A program made the translations under genes and the position numbers. Shown here one piece after another: positions 47,852-59,299 of a DNA stretch of 64,000 nucleotides. Origin of the DNA: Hymenoscyphus infarciens (taxonomy: Eukaryota; Ascomycota; Leotiomycetes; Helotiales; Helotiaceae); the NCBI GenBank assembly GCA_001414345.1, contig LLCB01000176.1:1-64000 (forward strand), written 5' to 3'. Under the pieces are notes generated by a model. That model did no database searches. It saw only the letters and a program-made list of their open reading frames with translations, and was not told the origin of the DNA. Numbering within the stretch: the stretch's first letter is position 1; each line of letters begins with the position of its first letter.

Positions 47852-48895
47852 TAATAAGAGAGTATATATAGAAAGTAAGAATAGCTTTATTTTTAGGTTT
47901 TAGTACGTAAGTTCTTAAATAGTATATAATTAATACTATTATATTATTAAATAAGTAGTATAATATAGTAATAATATTAGATTCGTAAATAAATATATAT
48001 TATATATTTACTTAAAATACTATAGTATTTTACTATAATAATACTACTAGTAATACTACTTACTATAATTCGCGATATATACTATTCTAAAGATATATTA
48101 TATTCTAATAGTATCTACTATATATTCAACGCTATATATATTATAATTAATAAGATAAGCTTAAATTATAGAAAATAGTTTAGCTACGTAAAATAGAATA
48201 TCTAATTTTCGATTATATAAACCTTTTATAAGATCTGAATTTCTATTATCTCTAATTATCTCGCTTATCTATAATAGTTAATAACTACTATTATACTTTT
48301 ACTATAATTAGTTATCTACTCTCTATTTTAGACTTTAAAACACTTTAAACTTAGTAAGTATTAAATAGCTAAGCTCTCTCTATAAGTCTTAGACTTATTA
48401 TATCTAATATAATATAATACTAAATATATAAATAGTATATTTAGTACTTCTAATATACTTAATATACTTAGTACTAAGTATACTAGCTAATATCTCTATT
48501 ATAGATAATATACTACTATTATATTTAAAAGAAAAGGTTTTTATAATATATTACTCTCTCTATTATACTCTTTATTCTTTTTTTCTAAACTAATTATATA
48601 TAAGTCTAATAGTTTATCTTCTATAGTCTTTTTATTATATAGATTTTATCTCTTTTCTAGTTTTAAAAATTATCTTATTACTTTATATTATATATTTCTA
48701 TATATATAACTTATTTTTATCTTAATTACTTTATAGTCTACTTTTACTAACTAAGAGTCTCTAGTAAGTAATATATTATTAGTATTTATATAAATATAAA
48801 GTCTTTTTAATTATTATTAAAATCTAGAGTTAGACTCTTTTAAGTTCTAGAATTAATTATTATATTTAAATCAATTTAATATAAATTATAAAAAA
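47852..48895. other. AT-rich RIP-mutated sequence
   Basis: No frame or repeat end recognised. Composition changes abruptly to normal at about 48900 (GACGAGGGCGGGGCCC). Confidence 0.6.
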
Positions 48896-49254
48896 GCTAA
48901 AGACGAGGGCGGGGCCCACTACTGAAACGAGAAAGGAAGGCACGAATAAACACAACCGCCTCATATACAATTTCTTGTCCTTGAAAACGTATCGGGGGTG
49001 GGGGAGGTTTGAAACCACGGTTCACCAGGTTGAGGTGTGTAAAGCGTCTCCTCAGGCTTGAACTCTAACCTCAAATTTCACCCCACCACACGACCACTCT
49101 TGACCATCAACTTTTTCTCGTCCCTCGAAACGACTCCGCATGCCATTGCGGAAAGGACCTCGAATCATCAATTGAGGCACAGGGGGCGATGTCATATGGA
49201 AAAGGGCCTTCCTTCTTGCTCTATTTTGGAAACATCAGCTAACATTGGGGAGCC
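48896..49254. other. Left margin of island 3, no confident gene
   Basis: Normal composition. Short open frames exist on both strands, none convincing. Confidence 0.4.
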
Positions 49255-49566
49255 ATGGCAGACCTCGAAGCCGCAGACCGACCCTCGAGGGCGATTCTCT
49301 TGGAACCAAAATAAGAACTTCGATTTACAACCCTCCTTGCTTGGGAAATCGATACCGAACAAAAGGTGCTACGAACGCCACGAAGAACCGCGAGATTGGA
49401 GGCTCTGGGTCTACCAACAACCCAACCTAGATCGCATATTCTATACACACCGGCCGACGGGAGTTCAGGCTTGATACCGGGAGATGCACAGCATATCTGC
49501 GAGTATAGTATGCCATTTGCATCTAAAGCATGGTCTAGTGCGCTTGGACATATCATAAATCGGTGA
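49255..49566 (+). pseudogene. Possible degraded or mis-modelled small gene with one in-frame stop
   Basis: ATG 49255 (context GAGCCATGGC) opens a frame beginning MADLEAADRPSRAILLEPK. A TAA follows, then 84 more open codons to TGA at 49566, in the same phase. The opposite strand is also open from 49682 to 49239 (147 codons), which weakens the call. No family is recognised. The single TAA could be a nonsense change or part of an unrecognised intron. Confidence 0.22.
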
Positions 49567-50042
49567 CATTCTCTCGACACCCGTTTGTTAACAGTAGGTG
49601 GATGGAATTGAAGAGTTGGAATCCTTCCGGATATAGCTTGAGAGGTATTCCCCCCAAGCATATGACTCAGGTAGGGTCTCATTCTTGGTTGAAGCAGATA
49701 GTAGGACGGAAAAGTTTCCTCTTTGCCTCTTTAACATTTCTTTCGATGTGGTTAGGGTCATGCCTTCCTTCCCGCTCTCTCTGTGCGCGGAACGAGGTCG
49801 AAGTCGAAAGGAAGGAACACTGCGTCCCATCTCATGTGGTGGTCAAAGTTTGCATTGAGTCCGACAGAAACATCGGGTTATAACTGGATAGTTGTCAACA
49901 ACGAATGAATCCAAAGGTGGGAAACATAGGTCAGCTAGGTAGGTAATTGGTAAGCATCAGCTATCCCCGACGTCACAACCCCTCATGGCGCACTCATAAA
50001 AAGCCCCTAACTTCCCACAAAACCACAATCCCAAACGCAACA
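49567..50042. promoter_or_regulatory. Upstream region of the glutathione transferase gene
   Basis: 476 bp of normal composition ending in a CA-rich leader before ATG 50043. No specific site is assigned. Confidence 0.45.
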
Positions 50043-50777
50043 ATGACCGAAGAAATCATCCTCTACGACCTCCCCAGTCAGCAGGGCACTGCATGGTCTC
50101 TAAATCCATGGAAGACTCGCCTTTTCCTGAACTACAAGAAGATCCCATACGCCACTCAATGGGTCGCATATCCCGACATTGCAGCTCTTTTCCAGTCCTT
50201 CGATATCCCTCCAGCTGCTGATGCAAAGCATCCTACTACAACATATACAATCCCAGCAATTCGCACTAAAGATGGCAAATACATCATGGACTCCGCCAAT
50301 ATTGCCACCTATCTCGATGAACAATATCCAAACCCCCCATTGCCATTGAGCATTCCGGAGGATGCAGAACTTGCCGAATTGTTTGATGGGATTGTAGGCC
50401 CATCGCGGGGCATGTGGATGCCTTTGGTTCCGAAGAATGTGCTCCTTCCACGATGTGCGGAGTACTTTACACGGACCAGAGAACAAATATTCTGCAACGG
50501 AAAGTCTCTTGAGGAATACGGGGAGAGCCAAGACCATGAGAAGATATGGGCGGAGATGTTGCCGGCGATCAAAGGGTTTGGAGACGTCTTGAAACGAGAG
50601 GAAGGACCGTTTATAAAGGGAAAGGAAGTCAGTTATTGGGACTTCAAGGTGGTTGGTTATTTGCATTTCTTGAAGAGGGTTCATGTGCCACTTCATGAGA
50701 AATTGGTTGGCCTTGAACCTGCTTTGGGGAAATTGTATGAGGCTTGTGGAGAGTGGTTGGAGAGGGATTCTTTTTAA
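50043..50777 (+). CDS. Glutathione S-transferase-like protein
   Basis: Intronless, 244 aa. ATG 50043 has the strong context CGCAACAATGACC. The thioredoxin-like N-terminal domain covers about 5-92, with the segment NPWKTRLFLNYKKIPY (about 20-35), the cis-Pro strand TIPAIRTKDGKYI and the glutathione-contact turn DSANIATYLDEQYP. The helical C-terminal domain runs to 244 and includes KGKEVSYWDFKVVGYL, the usual site of the GST N-capping Asp (here SYWDF). The NPWKTR pattern is typical of fungal etherase-like or FuA-like classes; I cannot separate these by eye. The likely role is cytosolic conjugation or reduction of electrophiles using glutathione. It is convergent with the copper transporter gene 415 bp away. 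Confidence 0.85.
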   Translation: MTEEIILYDLPSQQGTAWSLNPWKTRLFLNYKKIPYATQWVAYPDIAALFQSFDIPPAADAKHPTTTYTIPAIRTKDGKYIMDSANIATYLDEQYPNPPLPLSIPEDAELAELFDGIVGPSRGMWMPLVPKNVLLPRCAEYFTRTREQIFCNGKSLEEYGESQDHEKIWAEMLPAIKGFGDVLKREEGPFIKGKEVSYWDFKVVGYLHFLKRVHVPLHEKLVGLEPALGKLYEACGEWLERDSF

Positions 50778-51192
50778 GCAGGCTTTCTTTTCGGTGGATC
50801 ATGCCTTTCGTTAGAGCACTGCCTCAGGCTTCCACTTCGGTCCCTTTCAATGCTAGTGAAACTATATTTCAATTCAACGAGCTTCTTTTTGCGTACGTGG
50901 CGATGGGTTTATCTTAATTGTTATTCCCTTTGTTGCGGCAGTGGCACTTTGGCTAGTTAGATAAAAGGAGGAATTATTCGACTTGGCCAGTGGGTTGGAG
51001 GGATGGGCTTGACGAATCCAAATTGTTCCTCAGTTCCAGTCACCCTATTCAACGAGAGCCTCAATTTCCTTCACCGACTTAGAGCAGAAGACGCAATTTG
51101 ACGAAACCTTTCGATTCTCGAATGATTATATATTGGCAGCCCTTATCTACCCTCCCGAGCAACAGTACAAAGGCACAAAAATAGTGTACATT
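50778..51192. other. Convergent intergenic region
   Basis: 3' flanks of the GST and copper transporter genes. No gene or repeat seen. Confidence 0.6.
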
Positions 51193-51791
51193 TTAGTGGG
51201 CAGCCGAATGAGCCATGAATCGAGTAAAAATGAGACTTCCCAGGAAAACACCAGCCAGAACTGAGAGGAAATAGCCAACATTCATAGTCATCACCGCAAT
51301 CATCCTGTTGCAAGGTCAGCAAGTTGTTCTAGTTCTAATTCCACAGATTCAACTAACAGCAGGTAACTGGATCCAGCCAGAACGACATCCATTGCAGCCA
51401 GTATTACTGCTTCATTTGCTCTCCAAGGCCGGGGCGCCATCTTTCCTTCGTCCGAAAAGGGATAAACCACTCCTTCTTTGCGACCGTATTTGATCACTGC
51501 GAGGACCTCGAGGAAATTTATTCGAACTGCCAACAATGCCCTGAAGATGGTTCCAAAGGCGATGAGAAAAATGCATGTTCCCGCGTATTTCCCCGCTGAG
51601 CTGGGAGTCCAGGACATAGAATAGAGAGGTGTGCTTGTCGATGTGAAGAAGGTCATGGCCATTTCGTTCATTCCCATCATAGTGGTCATCGTCATGTCGG
51701 TCGTTGAGGTAGCCATATTCATGTCGGAGGAGGAAGTCGCAGTTGCCATTGGCATTGCTGTGGAGCTCGCCATAGACATTGACATATCCAT
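51193..51791 (-). CDS. Ctr-family copper transporter
   Basis: The model has exons 51791-51358 and 51304-51193 on the minus strand, giving 181 aa. The intron is 53 nt with donor GTTAGT, branch GCTGAC and acceptor ACAG. Members trimerise to form a Cu(I) pore. The first 46 residues are Met-rich (MDMSMSM, MTMTTMMGMNEM), as in copper-binding extracellular tails. TM1 is about 68-89, with WTPSSAGKY before it. TM2 is about 127-152 and carries the MxxxM pore motif as Met146-Met150. TM3 is about 155-172 with GxxxG (Gly163, Gly167). Length is typical for fungal Ctr proteins. The C-terminus lacks Cys and ends in AHSAAH. The gene is divergent from a metalloreductase, which would supply Cu(I). Without the intron the third membrane segment would be lost, which supports the splice. 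Confidence 0.9.
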
Positions 51792-52494
51792 CTTGGAATT
51801 TTAGGTAGGTTTTTGTGATAAGCGAGTTGAAATTGGGGAGGAAAACAGCGAAGCAGACGGGAGGACTGTGTTTTTGGGCTCGCGTCGAGTGAAATGGGTG
51901 AGTTGATAGTCGAAGAGGAGGGGATTTGAGCTCGATGATAAGAGTACGATTAGTCCATTATGATTTCCAAAACATCTTGCTGACCCGCGATTGCAGGTAG
52001 GTGCGGGTATATGTTTCCGTTCTAGACAAGATTTCTGACCACTCGCGCACTTCATCGAATGAGATCTCTTTCATTACGCCAGGGTGTCGTGGAAAGTTGC
52101 TCAAATGCACTCAGGATTTCGGCTCACACCCCACTTCCGATCGCTAGCCGTAGATCCCATTGACGATTTAAGCTTTCAAAGCTCCACTATCGGGGAGTTC
52201 ATGCTTAAAACTACCAAAACTAGTCCAAATCTGCCTAAACCACGCGATAATGCTCACTATGCAAGCAAGTGCGAGGAAACGCATACGTTGTTGCTCAAAC
52301 ATGCTCAGGGTCTCCTCGCTTATTAATAGCATTGTAATGGCTCGGCCATCAACCTACTACCCCGGACCATTTCTTTCTACAATTGATCTTCTTGTATGTT
52401 CTATTCTTCTGTCATCACCGTTTGTAAATTTAATCTCATCAAGCCTTTCGAAAAGTGAGGAAGCACCTTGTGCTCCCCAAAAGACTTCAACGCA
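51792..52494. promoter_or_regulatory. Divergent promoter of copper transporter and metalloreductase, four WTGCTCA motifs
   Basis: Four copies of [A/T]TGCTCA lie on the plus strand at 52097-52103, 52250-52256, 52291-52297 and 52301-52307. The GCTCA core is shared with copper-responsive elements of Mac1-type regulators (TTTGCTCA in yeast, TGTGCTCA as I recall for Aspergillus MacA). No gene is called here; overlapping short frames are ignored. Confidence 0.55.
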
Positions 52495-54682
52495 ATGGAA
52501 ATGGCAATGAACCCCGCTTGGCTAGGGATGGTCACCTTTCATTCTAGCCGCGAATTCGATTGCGGCGAGAAAACCGTGGAAGAATGTGCCTACTATACGC
52601 AGCGATGGCACTTTTGGTATGGAGAACACCTTTAAGGCTACACTACACTAGGAGGAACTGATTTGTTATCAATAGGTACATAGCGGATTTTGTTTATGCG
52701 TTGCCGACGGTGGCATTTTTCATGACTGCTATTGGAATATTCACAATTGGACACATTATATCTTCGCAGGTGCTTGGATATCGCAGATTTCGAGGGCCCA
52801 ATGTATGGAACAAATTAACTGCAGGTATTCGATACCTGTCTTATCGTGGTTTCCATGTTAAGTCGTTACAATGGAACTCGGCTCCCCTAGGTGTATTGTT
52901 GTTGGGGCTCGCCGGTGCTGTTTTCTTTATCTGTAAGTTAGGACATCAGTTTTACTCAATTACTACTTGGACATTCTAACATTTTGGCAGGCATGGATTT
53001 AATACCTCAACCATACTACTGGCCAAGTTTGATGTGGGGAGGCTCACCACCACTTGCTACTCGCTCCGGCTGGATGGCCCTAGCCTGCATGCCTTTTATA
53101 TTGTAGGTTAGACAAAGACCATTAGATATCTGATACCTTGCTGACTCTGTCTAGTGCTACTGCGAGCAAGACGAACTGGATTACATTACTCACGGGAGTA
53201 TCGCACGAAAGACTCCAAATCTTCCATCGATGGATTTCTTACGCCTTTTTTATCCTCGCACTCCTCCATACATTTCCCTTTATCGTGTATCACATCCGGT
53301 TTCATGACATGGAGGAGACCTTTGCTTCAAGTTTGGTATTCTACTGGACAGGCATCGTAGCACTGGTTTTCCAGGCTTGGCTTACATTTGCATCTCATGG
53401 CACCATTCGGTAAGTAGAGTGGAAAGGGAGGGTTCAAAGACACCAGAACTAACTAAATGCACAGAAAGTTTGGATATGAGTTCTTTAAGGCCACACATTT
53501 ATTTGCTGTTGTCATATTTATGGTAACATTCTTTTGGCACTGTGACTACACACTCACTTCATGGTATGGAACCTAGTCTCACAATGCATCAATACGCCAG
53601 AACTAACGAGGTGCAGGGATTATTTCGTTGCTACAGCGGCTGTATATGTTCCATGTTATGCTTATCCATGGCTTCGAACTTGTTTTGAGTACGGTGTCAG
53701 GCAGAAGGCTCAAATATCCGTCGAAGATAATGGATTTATTCGCATCACAATCCCCGCAAAGTTTCATTGGGAACCCGGACACCATTGCTTCCTCCGATTT
53801 ACGGGCTTCGGACTACTTCAAGCGGTCTCGGCGCATCCATTTACAATCTGTTCTTTGCCTTCAGTCAACCCAAACGAGCCATCTGAGCTCGTGTTCTACG
53901 TTCGTCATGAGGGAGGGTTCACGAAGAAGCTATACGAATACGCCACTTCGAACCCTGGTGCCCTGGTATCTGTACTCGTCGATGGTCCCTACGGAGGAAT
54001 CAACCTACGAAAATATCACAGCGGCGACCAAGTTCTTGTCATCGCAGGTGGCTCCGGTGCCGGTTGGTGTCTGCCATTTATAGAGAAATACCTTAGATCC
54101 AGCTTGATAGCATCAGATGAAGAGCAAGGACAAATTGTTTCCGAGGACGAAAAGGAAGCACCGCCCCCGGAGAAAGTTCCCAGAGGCAGTTACTCAAGAC
54201 CTCTCTCAATGCGTGTAATTTTAACGACTCGCGACATTGCCAGCCGGATTTGGTTCCTCCAAGAGGTAGCAAAGCTGCAATCGAGATTCTCGGCTGCTGG
54301 TTCGTTTTCCGATGTTCATGTCCAAGTATGTTTAACTGGGGAAGCCGCAGAAATGGCGGATGCTTTAAACAAAGTTTTGGAACCGACGACTACCTCAAAA
54401 GGGTCTACGTCTTCGAACGAGCAGATTAGCTCTGGTGGAGAAGAACATGGCTCCGCGGTGCCAACAAAGGAATTCGAAGGTCGGCCGCAGCTGCCAATGG
54501 TAATTAAGGAGGAGGCAGCCAAAGTGGCGGAAGCTGGTCAATCGCTTAGTGTTTTCGTTTGTGGTCCTACCACGATGCAAAATGATGTCCGAAATGCTGT
54601 GGCGCAGGAGAACTTGAATATTTTGAAGGGATCTAAGGCTGGTGGAATTTATTTGCATTCTGAGCATTTTGGTTGGGCATGA
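52495..54682 (+). CDS. FRE-family metalloreductase (flavocytochrome), short N-terminus
   Basis: The model has exons 52495-52616, 52676-52932, 52991-53102, 53155-53409, 53465-53563 and 53617-54682, giving 636 aa. The five introns are 52-59 nt and all joins keep frame. There is no cleavable signal peptide, only a 40-residue outer segment with two Cys, then YIADFVYALPTVAFF as the first membrane helix. Heme His pairs are in FHRWISYAFFILALLH and THLFAVVIFMVTFFWH, 14 apart in each. HPFTICSLP binds FAD; AGGSGAGWCLPFI and VCGPTTMQNDVR bind NADPH. An acidic linker (EEQGQIVSEDEKEAPPPEK) separates the nucleotide lobes. It acts at the plasma membrane, reducing Fe(III) or Cu(II). The start could also be one of two further in-frame ATGs at 52501 and 52507. 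Its shared promoter with the Ctr gene favours copper as substrate. Confidence 0.88.
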
Positions 54683-55118
54683 TTTAGTAGCACTATTTGT
54701 TAATCAATATTAATCTTTACTTGTTCAAGTGTTGAAGTACCTCACCTGCGGGGCAGTCTATGGCGGCCATTCACTTGGAACGAAGCATGAAACTCTTACA
54801 AAAAACCGATACTTAAAATTGCGACTTGTTCTGGAAATATCACAAACCCTCGGAATATGCGACATCAATTATATAGTCATCAAGCAGAGCCCATGACCCT
54901 CCTTGGGATATTAGACATGCGTGATAAAGGAGTCACTAGGTTCAACATGTTATGCTACGTGGATTGGCACACTTCATAACCATACATGCGTCACGACAGG
55001 CACAAATTCTCAAATGTCACAATTATGATTCAAAGAACAACAGGGGGGTCTCTTCAAATAGTAATGCTAGTCAAGATCTGGCTCACAATCCTCGCAAACC
55101 TCTTTCCTCACCCTTTTA
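54683..55118. other. Convergent intergenic region
   Basis: 3' flanks of the metalloreductase and of the minus-strand gene ending at 55119. No gene seen. Confidence 0.6.
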
Positions 55119-55772
55119 TCACTGTGTCTTCTGGCTTAGGATCCCCACATTCTCTATAGTTTCTGTATCTCTTCTCGCTTCATCTACATCACCTCTCACA
55201 CTCTCTGGTGGTGTCATTGGTTTTTCCACTTCCTTCTTCAGAATAGGATCATCAGTAATTGGCTCCACCTTAGTCGCCTTCGGTTTACTTCTAGTCTCTT
55301 TTCTCAGCAACTCGACCTCCATTACTGGAATGCCAGCATCTCTCTTTGATTTTAACCCATCACCGTCTCGGTCAAAGTACAGTGCCCAGAAATCCCCCTC
55401 TTGGACAACTACGAACCTTTCCCAGCCACCAAAGTTCAATCGACGATCTTGTCGCGTGCAGTCGAATGGTCCGCTGAGTTGATGTTCTGCATAAGGCCGA
55501 GTGCCAAATTTGACTTCATAAGTGTCGCGGTCGACGTAAATCCAGTTCATCATTGGTGGTTCATCGGCACTAATACTCGATATGAGTTCTGAGTATTTGG
55601 TAACTGGGTATGTTAGGAAACTGTAGGTCTTGGTCAGGAAAGAATTTTTGAATTCATCGTCAGTGGGCTTGAGGTCTTCTTACTGGGACCCGCAGCTAAA
55701 CATTACTTCAACTTGAAAGCTTCTCAAAGGCCCTGTCGGCCCAGACGGAAAATTAAAGGACGCAGCACTCAT
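55119..55772 (-). CDS. Conserved-looking fungal protein of unknown function
   Basis: The model has exon 55772-55684 and exon 55620-55119, giving 196 aa. The N-terminus MSAASFNFPSGPTGPLRSF opens a compact domain with WIYVDRDTYEVKFG, GPFDCTRQDRRLNFGGWERF and FWALYFDRDGDGL, a pattern I associate with uncharacterised ascomycete proteins. The last 70 residues are Lys/Glu-rich and probably disordered. There is no signal peptide or membrane helix. The 63-nt intron (55621-55683) has donor GTAAGA, branch CTGAC and acceptor CTACAG. It is a multiple of three, and its only obstacle to read-through is one TAA at its start. The alternative is a nonsense mutation in a single exon. The function is not inferred. 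Confidence 0.6.
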
Positions 55773-56227
55773 GGTCGAAATCAAACGTGATTTGGAAGCT
55801 GAAGTTCACCTCACAGCCAGAATTCGTGGTGACATTCTCATTGGGCGCAACTAGCAACGACAATGAGGAGTGATTGGGAAGGGTTATGAAAATCTTCTGC
55901 ATACATAGGCTTGCATAGCATTGAGTGTTTCTGTTTATATTCTGTAGAACGGTCGGGTTTTGTTGAATCGTTGGATCTTGTTTTATTTATCTTGTTCTGG
56001 TTGTCAGTCTGAGACCCTCACTAAGTTTTGCGCTGCTTAGAGGGGGTCTGTGGCGATTAGGTTACATACTTAGGTTCTAGCACAATTGAACCCTTCTCCA
56101 ACTTCGTAGATTTTGACATTTAAAGAATTCCAATTCAGCAAGCTCACATTCTCCGTTCCCCTTCTCACACAAAATTCAAGATAAGTCAAGTAATTTGAGT
56201 TACACTTCCACTTTGACATATGGTAGG
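55773..56227. other. Right margin of island 3
   Basis: Upstream flank of the minus-strand gene, with normal composition up to the transposon tip at 56228. No gene seen. Confidence 0.55.
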
Positions 56228-56550
56228 TACGGCATCCTGAATACACCAAAAAGTCGGATTAACTAAATCGCAAATAGGAAATCGTAAATCGTAAAATGTT
56301 ACTTTCTATAAGTATAAAAGAGAATAATTTCTAATTTAAATTCCCTCTCTCTATATTTAGATTTAATAGTCTTAACTATAGTAACTAGCTAATTAGAGAA
56401 TAGAGAGGGAAATAAAAATATATATCACCTGTATAGTAGTAACATTACCCTCTTACTATCGCCCTCTTGCTATTGTCTCCTTACTATTATTTCTAGACAA
56501 ATAAGGAAGAGAGGGAGAGAGGGGGAGAGAGAGAGAGAGAGGGGGGGAGA

Positions 56551-56611
<61 letters not shown>

Positions 56612-56823
56612 GATTATTTACTACTTTTACTATACTCCTCTTACCTACGCTAGGAAAAACTTTCTACTGAAATGTTTACTCGCCCCCTCGCCCTCTCTCT
56701 CCCTCTCCCTCTCTCTCTCCCTCTCTTAGATACTTTGATATTTACATTATATACTAGATAAAGAAAGAGGAGCGAGAGAGAGAGACTAGAGTAGTAAGAG
56801 AGAGAGACTAAGAAGTAGTAAAA
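56228..56823 (-). repeat. Right arm of the 0.56-kb inverted repeat (partner at 13895-14458)
   Basis: Contains the transposon tip, TCGTAAA subterminal units, ACTTTCTATAAGTATAAAAGAG, a long GA microsatellite (about 56505-56608) and TAAGAGAGAGAGACTAAGAAG, in the same inward order as the left arm. Confidence 0.75.
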
Positions 56824-57000
56824 TGCTCTCCTACTCCTTTATAGCGATTATAGAAGCTATATCGAGAGTATAGGATAAGTAAAGTTAAAGTAAATACTTA
56901 ATTCCTAGAACTATAGAGGAGAGAATAAGGCTTTAAATACTATACTTCTTACTTAAAAGGTAGAGATTATTAAGTAATCCTTTATCTAACCTACCTTTGT
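56228..57000. mobile_element. Left end of a family A TIR transposon
   Basis: The tip TACGGCATCCTGAATACACC is followed by AAAAAGTCGGATTAACTAAATCG, the mirror of the tip at 14458. The inverted-repeat arm runs to about 56823. 56840-57000 then matches 13340-13530 in direct orientation. The right end lies beyond 64000 or is lost. Confidence 0.6.
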
Positions 57001-59299
57001 TCTATAATATACTTTTTAAATAACCTTTCTTAATTAAGAAAGCGTTATTTACTATATATATAGATTTAATAACCTAAACTCTTTCTTTTCTTTTTAAAAC
57101 TTTCTTAAAACTCTCTTATTACTACTAGACTACTATAGTATACACTGCCTAATAAAAAACTATAGTATAAAGCTTATATTTACCTTTTCTAAGCTCTTAT
57201 ATTAACTAAAATAGCCTCCTTCCTAGATCTCTTATCTTCTAGATAGTAAGACTCTTATAAATACTAGGCTTATACTTATTTATAAGTATTATAAAGCTAA
57301 AGTTATTAAAGAAAGTAAGTATTATAAAGATAAAGTTAATAAGAAAGGTATTAAATATATAATTAATAGATTAAAACCTAAGTATTATATACTTATAAGT
57401 TCTTTTAAGTATATTAATTCTTATACTATGCTTTAGCTAACTATATAAGAATATTAAATATCGAATCTCTTATATATTTCCTCTTCTAGTCTAGTTACGC
57501 TTTAAAGTATTATACTTAGTAGATTTTATACTATTAACGTCTCTAAGAATAAGCTAAAAAAGTTAGTAGTTATAAGCTCTAATTAATATTAAGCTTTTAA
57601 AGATAATTCTAAACCTAAAAAACTTCTTAAAAAGCTTCTAGCTATTAATACTAGACTCTTAAATAAACTTCCTATTAATAATATTAAGTATTTAACTATT
57701 AGTAGTAAGAGCTTACTTACTACGCCTTCTATTAAGAAAGCTTATTTTAATATTTTAAATTTTTAAGAAGCTCTTTATAAGAGCTATATTACTTCTATAG
57801 TAGCTAGTAAATCAACTAGCTACTATTATAATATAGAGTTAAAAAAAGTAATATATTATTTTAACTATACTATTAGATACTCTTATAAAACGTTATTAAG
57901 TATCTATCTCCTTTTTATAATTACTTTAACTAAAAATCTTAAGAAATATTAGACTAATATTAGTAATAAAGTTTATATAAAGCTTTATTTAGTTAATCTA
58001 CTACTTCTTATTTTATTTTCTTAGCTAATTTTATAGATTTAAAAGTAAGAGAAGTTATATAGTATAATCTATATAAGACTTAAATAGGGTTTTAAAAGCT
58101 CTTAGTTATCTTTAGTTCTAAACTATATTTATTACTATAAGAAGCTTAATAGTTTTTAAAGTCCTACTTCTAATAATAAACTAGATAGTAATACTTTTAA
58201 GGTTTTAAAGCATAGTAACCGTGTTCTTAAGAGTACTCCTTTTATAGCTTCTACCTTAAATAGTACTCTACTTATAAGAGCTAATACTTATAGTTAAACT
58301 AAGAGCTAGAGTACTCCTTATAAGAGTTCTATTATTTATAGTAAAGATAATACTTCTCTTTCTAAGTAGTAAAAGTCTACTTAAAAGCCTTTAAAAGTTC
58401 TTTTAAAGAGCTATTTTAAAAAATCTATTTTAAAGTCTATTTTAAAAAAGACTATTTTAAAGAAAACTACTCTTATAAAGTTAGTTTTTAAGAAGTTGTC
58501 TTCTAAGAAGCTTACTAATAACTATTCTAAGCGTTCTTTAAAGAGCTATAAGCGTAAGAAGGATATTTCTAAGAGTAAGGAGTTTAAGGATAATAATAGT
58601 AATAATAAGTTTAATAGTATTAATTTTAGTAATACTCTTAATAAAATGAGTATAGTATTTACTACTTTTAGTAAAACTATTTCTAAGTATTAAAAGAAGT
58701 ATTATTAGTTAGTTAGTATACTTTATATTCTTATAATAGTAGTTAGTTTCTTTAAAACTTTATATTTATATTTAATAACGCTTTCTAAAAGAGTCTTATA
58801 ATACTTAATTACTAAGTATATAATAATTAAATATATAAATAAAATCTAAAATAAGCTTATAATACTTCTTAAATAACTATAATATAAAAAAGAATAAAGC
58901 TTTTTAAAAATATATAAGTAAAATAATAAAGTAAAGTATAATAATATATAAAAATAATAAAAAGCGTTATTTACTATTCTAAAAGAGTGTTTTTAACCTA
59001 AAAATATAGTTTTAACCTAAAAGTTAGTATACTTTTACCTCTTAAGAGAGTGTTTTACTAAGTAAATAAGCGTCTTAGAGATTAAGTAAAACTTTAAAAT
59101 ATTTAAATTTATATCTAGATAAGTTTTTTATAAGTCTATTTACTAGTATATTATTTATTAGTAAATAAGTAACTTAGAAAGATCTCTTCTAATACTCTTA
59201 ATAAAGCTATATATTTTAGATATTTATATATTAAAGCTTTATAAATATTCTTTTATTTTCTCTAGTAATTAATTAAATAGTTTATTAATTATTATAAAA
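57001..59299. other. AT-rich RIP-mutated sequence with an eroded plus-strand Lys-rich frame
   Basis: From about 57300 to 58690 the plus strand reads in one phase with scattered stops and is very rich in Lys and Ser (for example KKLTNNYSKRSLKSYKRKKD near 58505). It looks like a former transposon protein, perhaps nucleic-acid-binding. The family is not recognised. Confidence 0.4.

Noticed and set aside
52084..52510. Frames upstream of the second metalloreductase as extra N-terminal exons
   Set aside because: They lack membrane or reductase features, and the model starting at 52495 already gives the family-typical N-terminus.
14459..56227. The whole 41.8 kb between the inverted arms as one giant mobile element (Starship-like)
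   Set aside because: The arms are the outer tips of elements lying outside this interval, no tyrosine-recombinase captain gene is visible, and the genes are ordinary.
58496..58693. 65-codon Lys-rich frame as a gene
   Set aside because: It is the longest uninterrupted piece of an otherwise stop-riddled transposon frame in RIP-mutated DNA.
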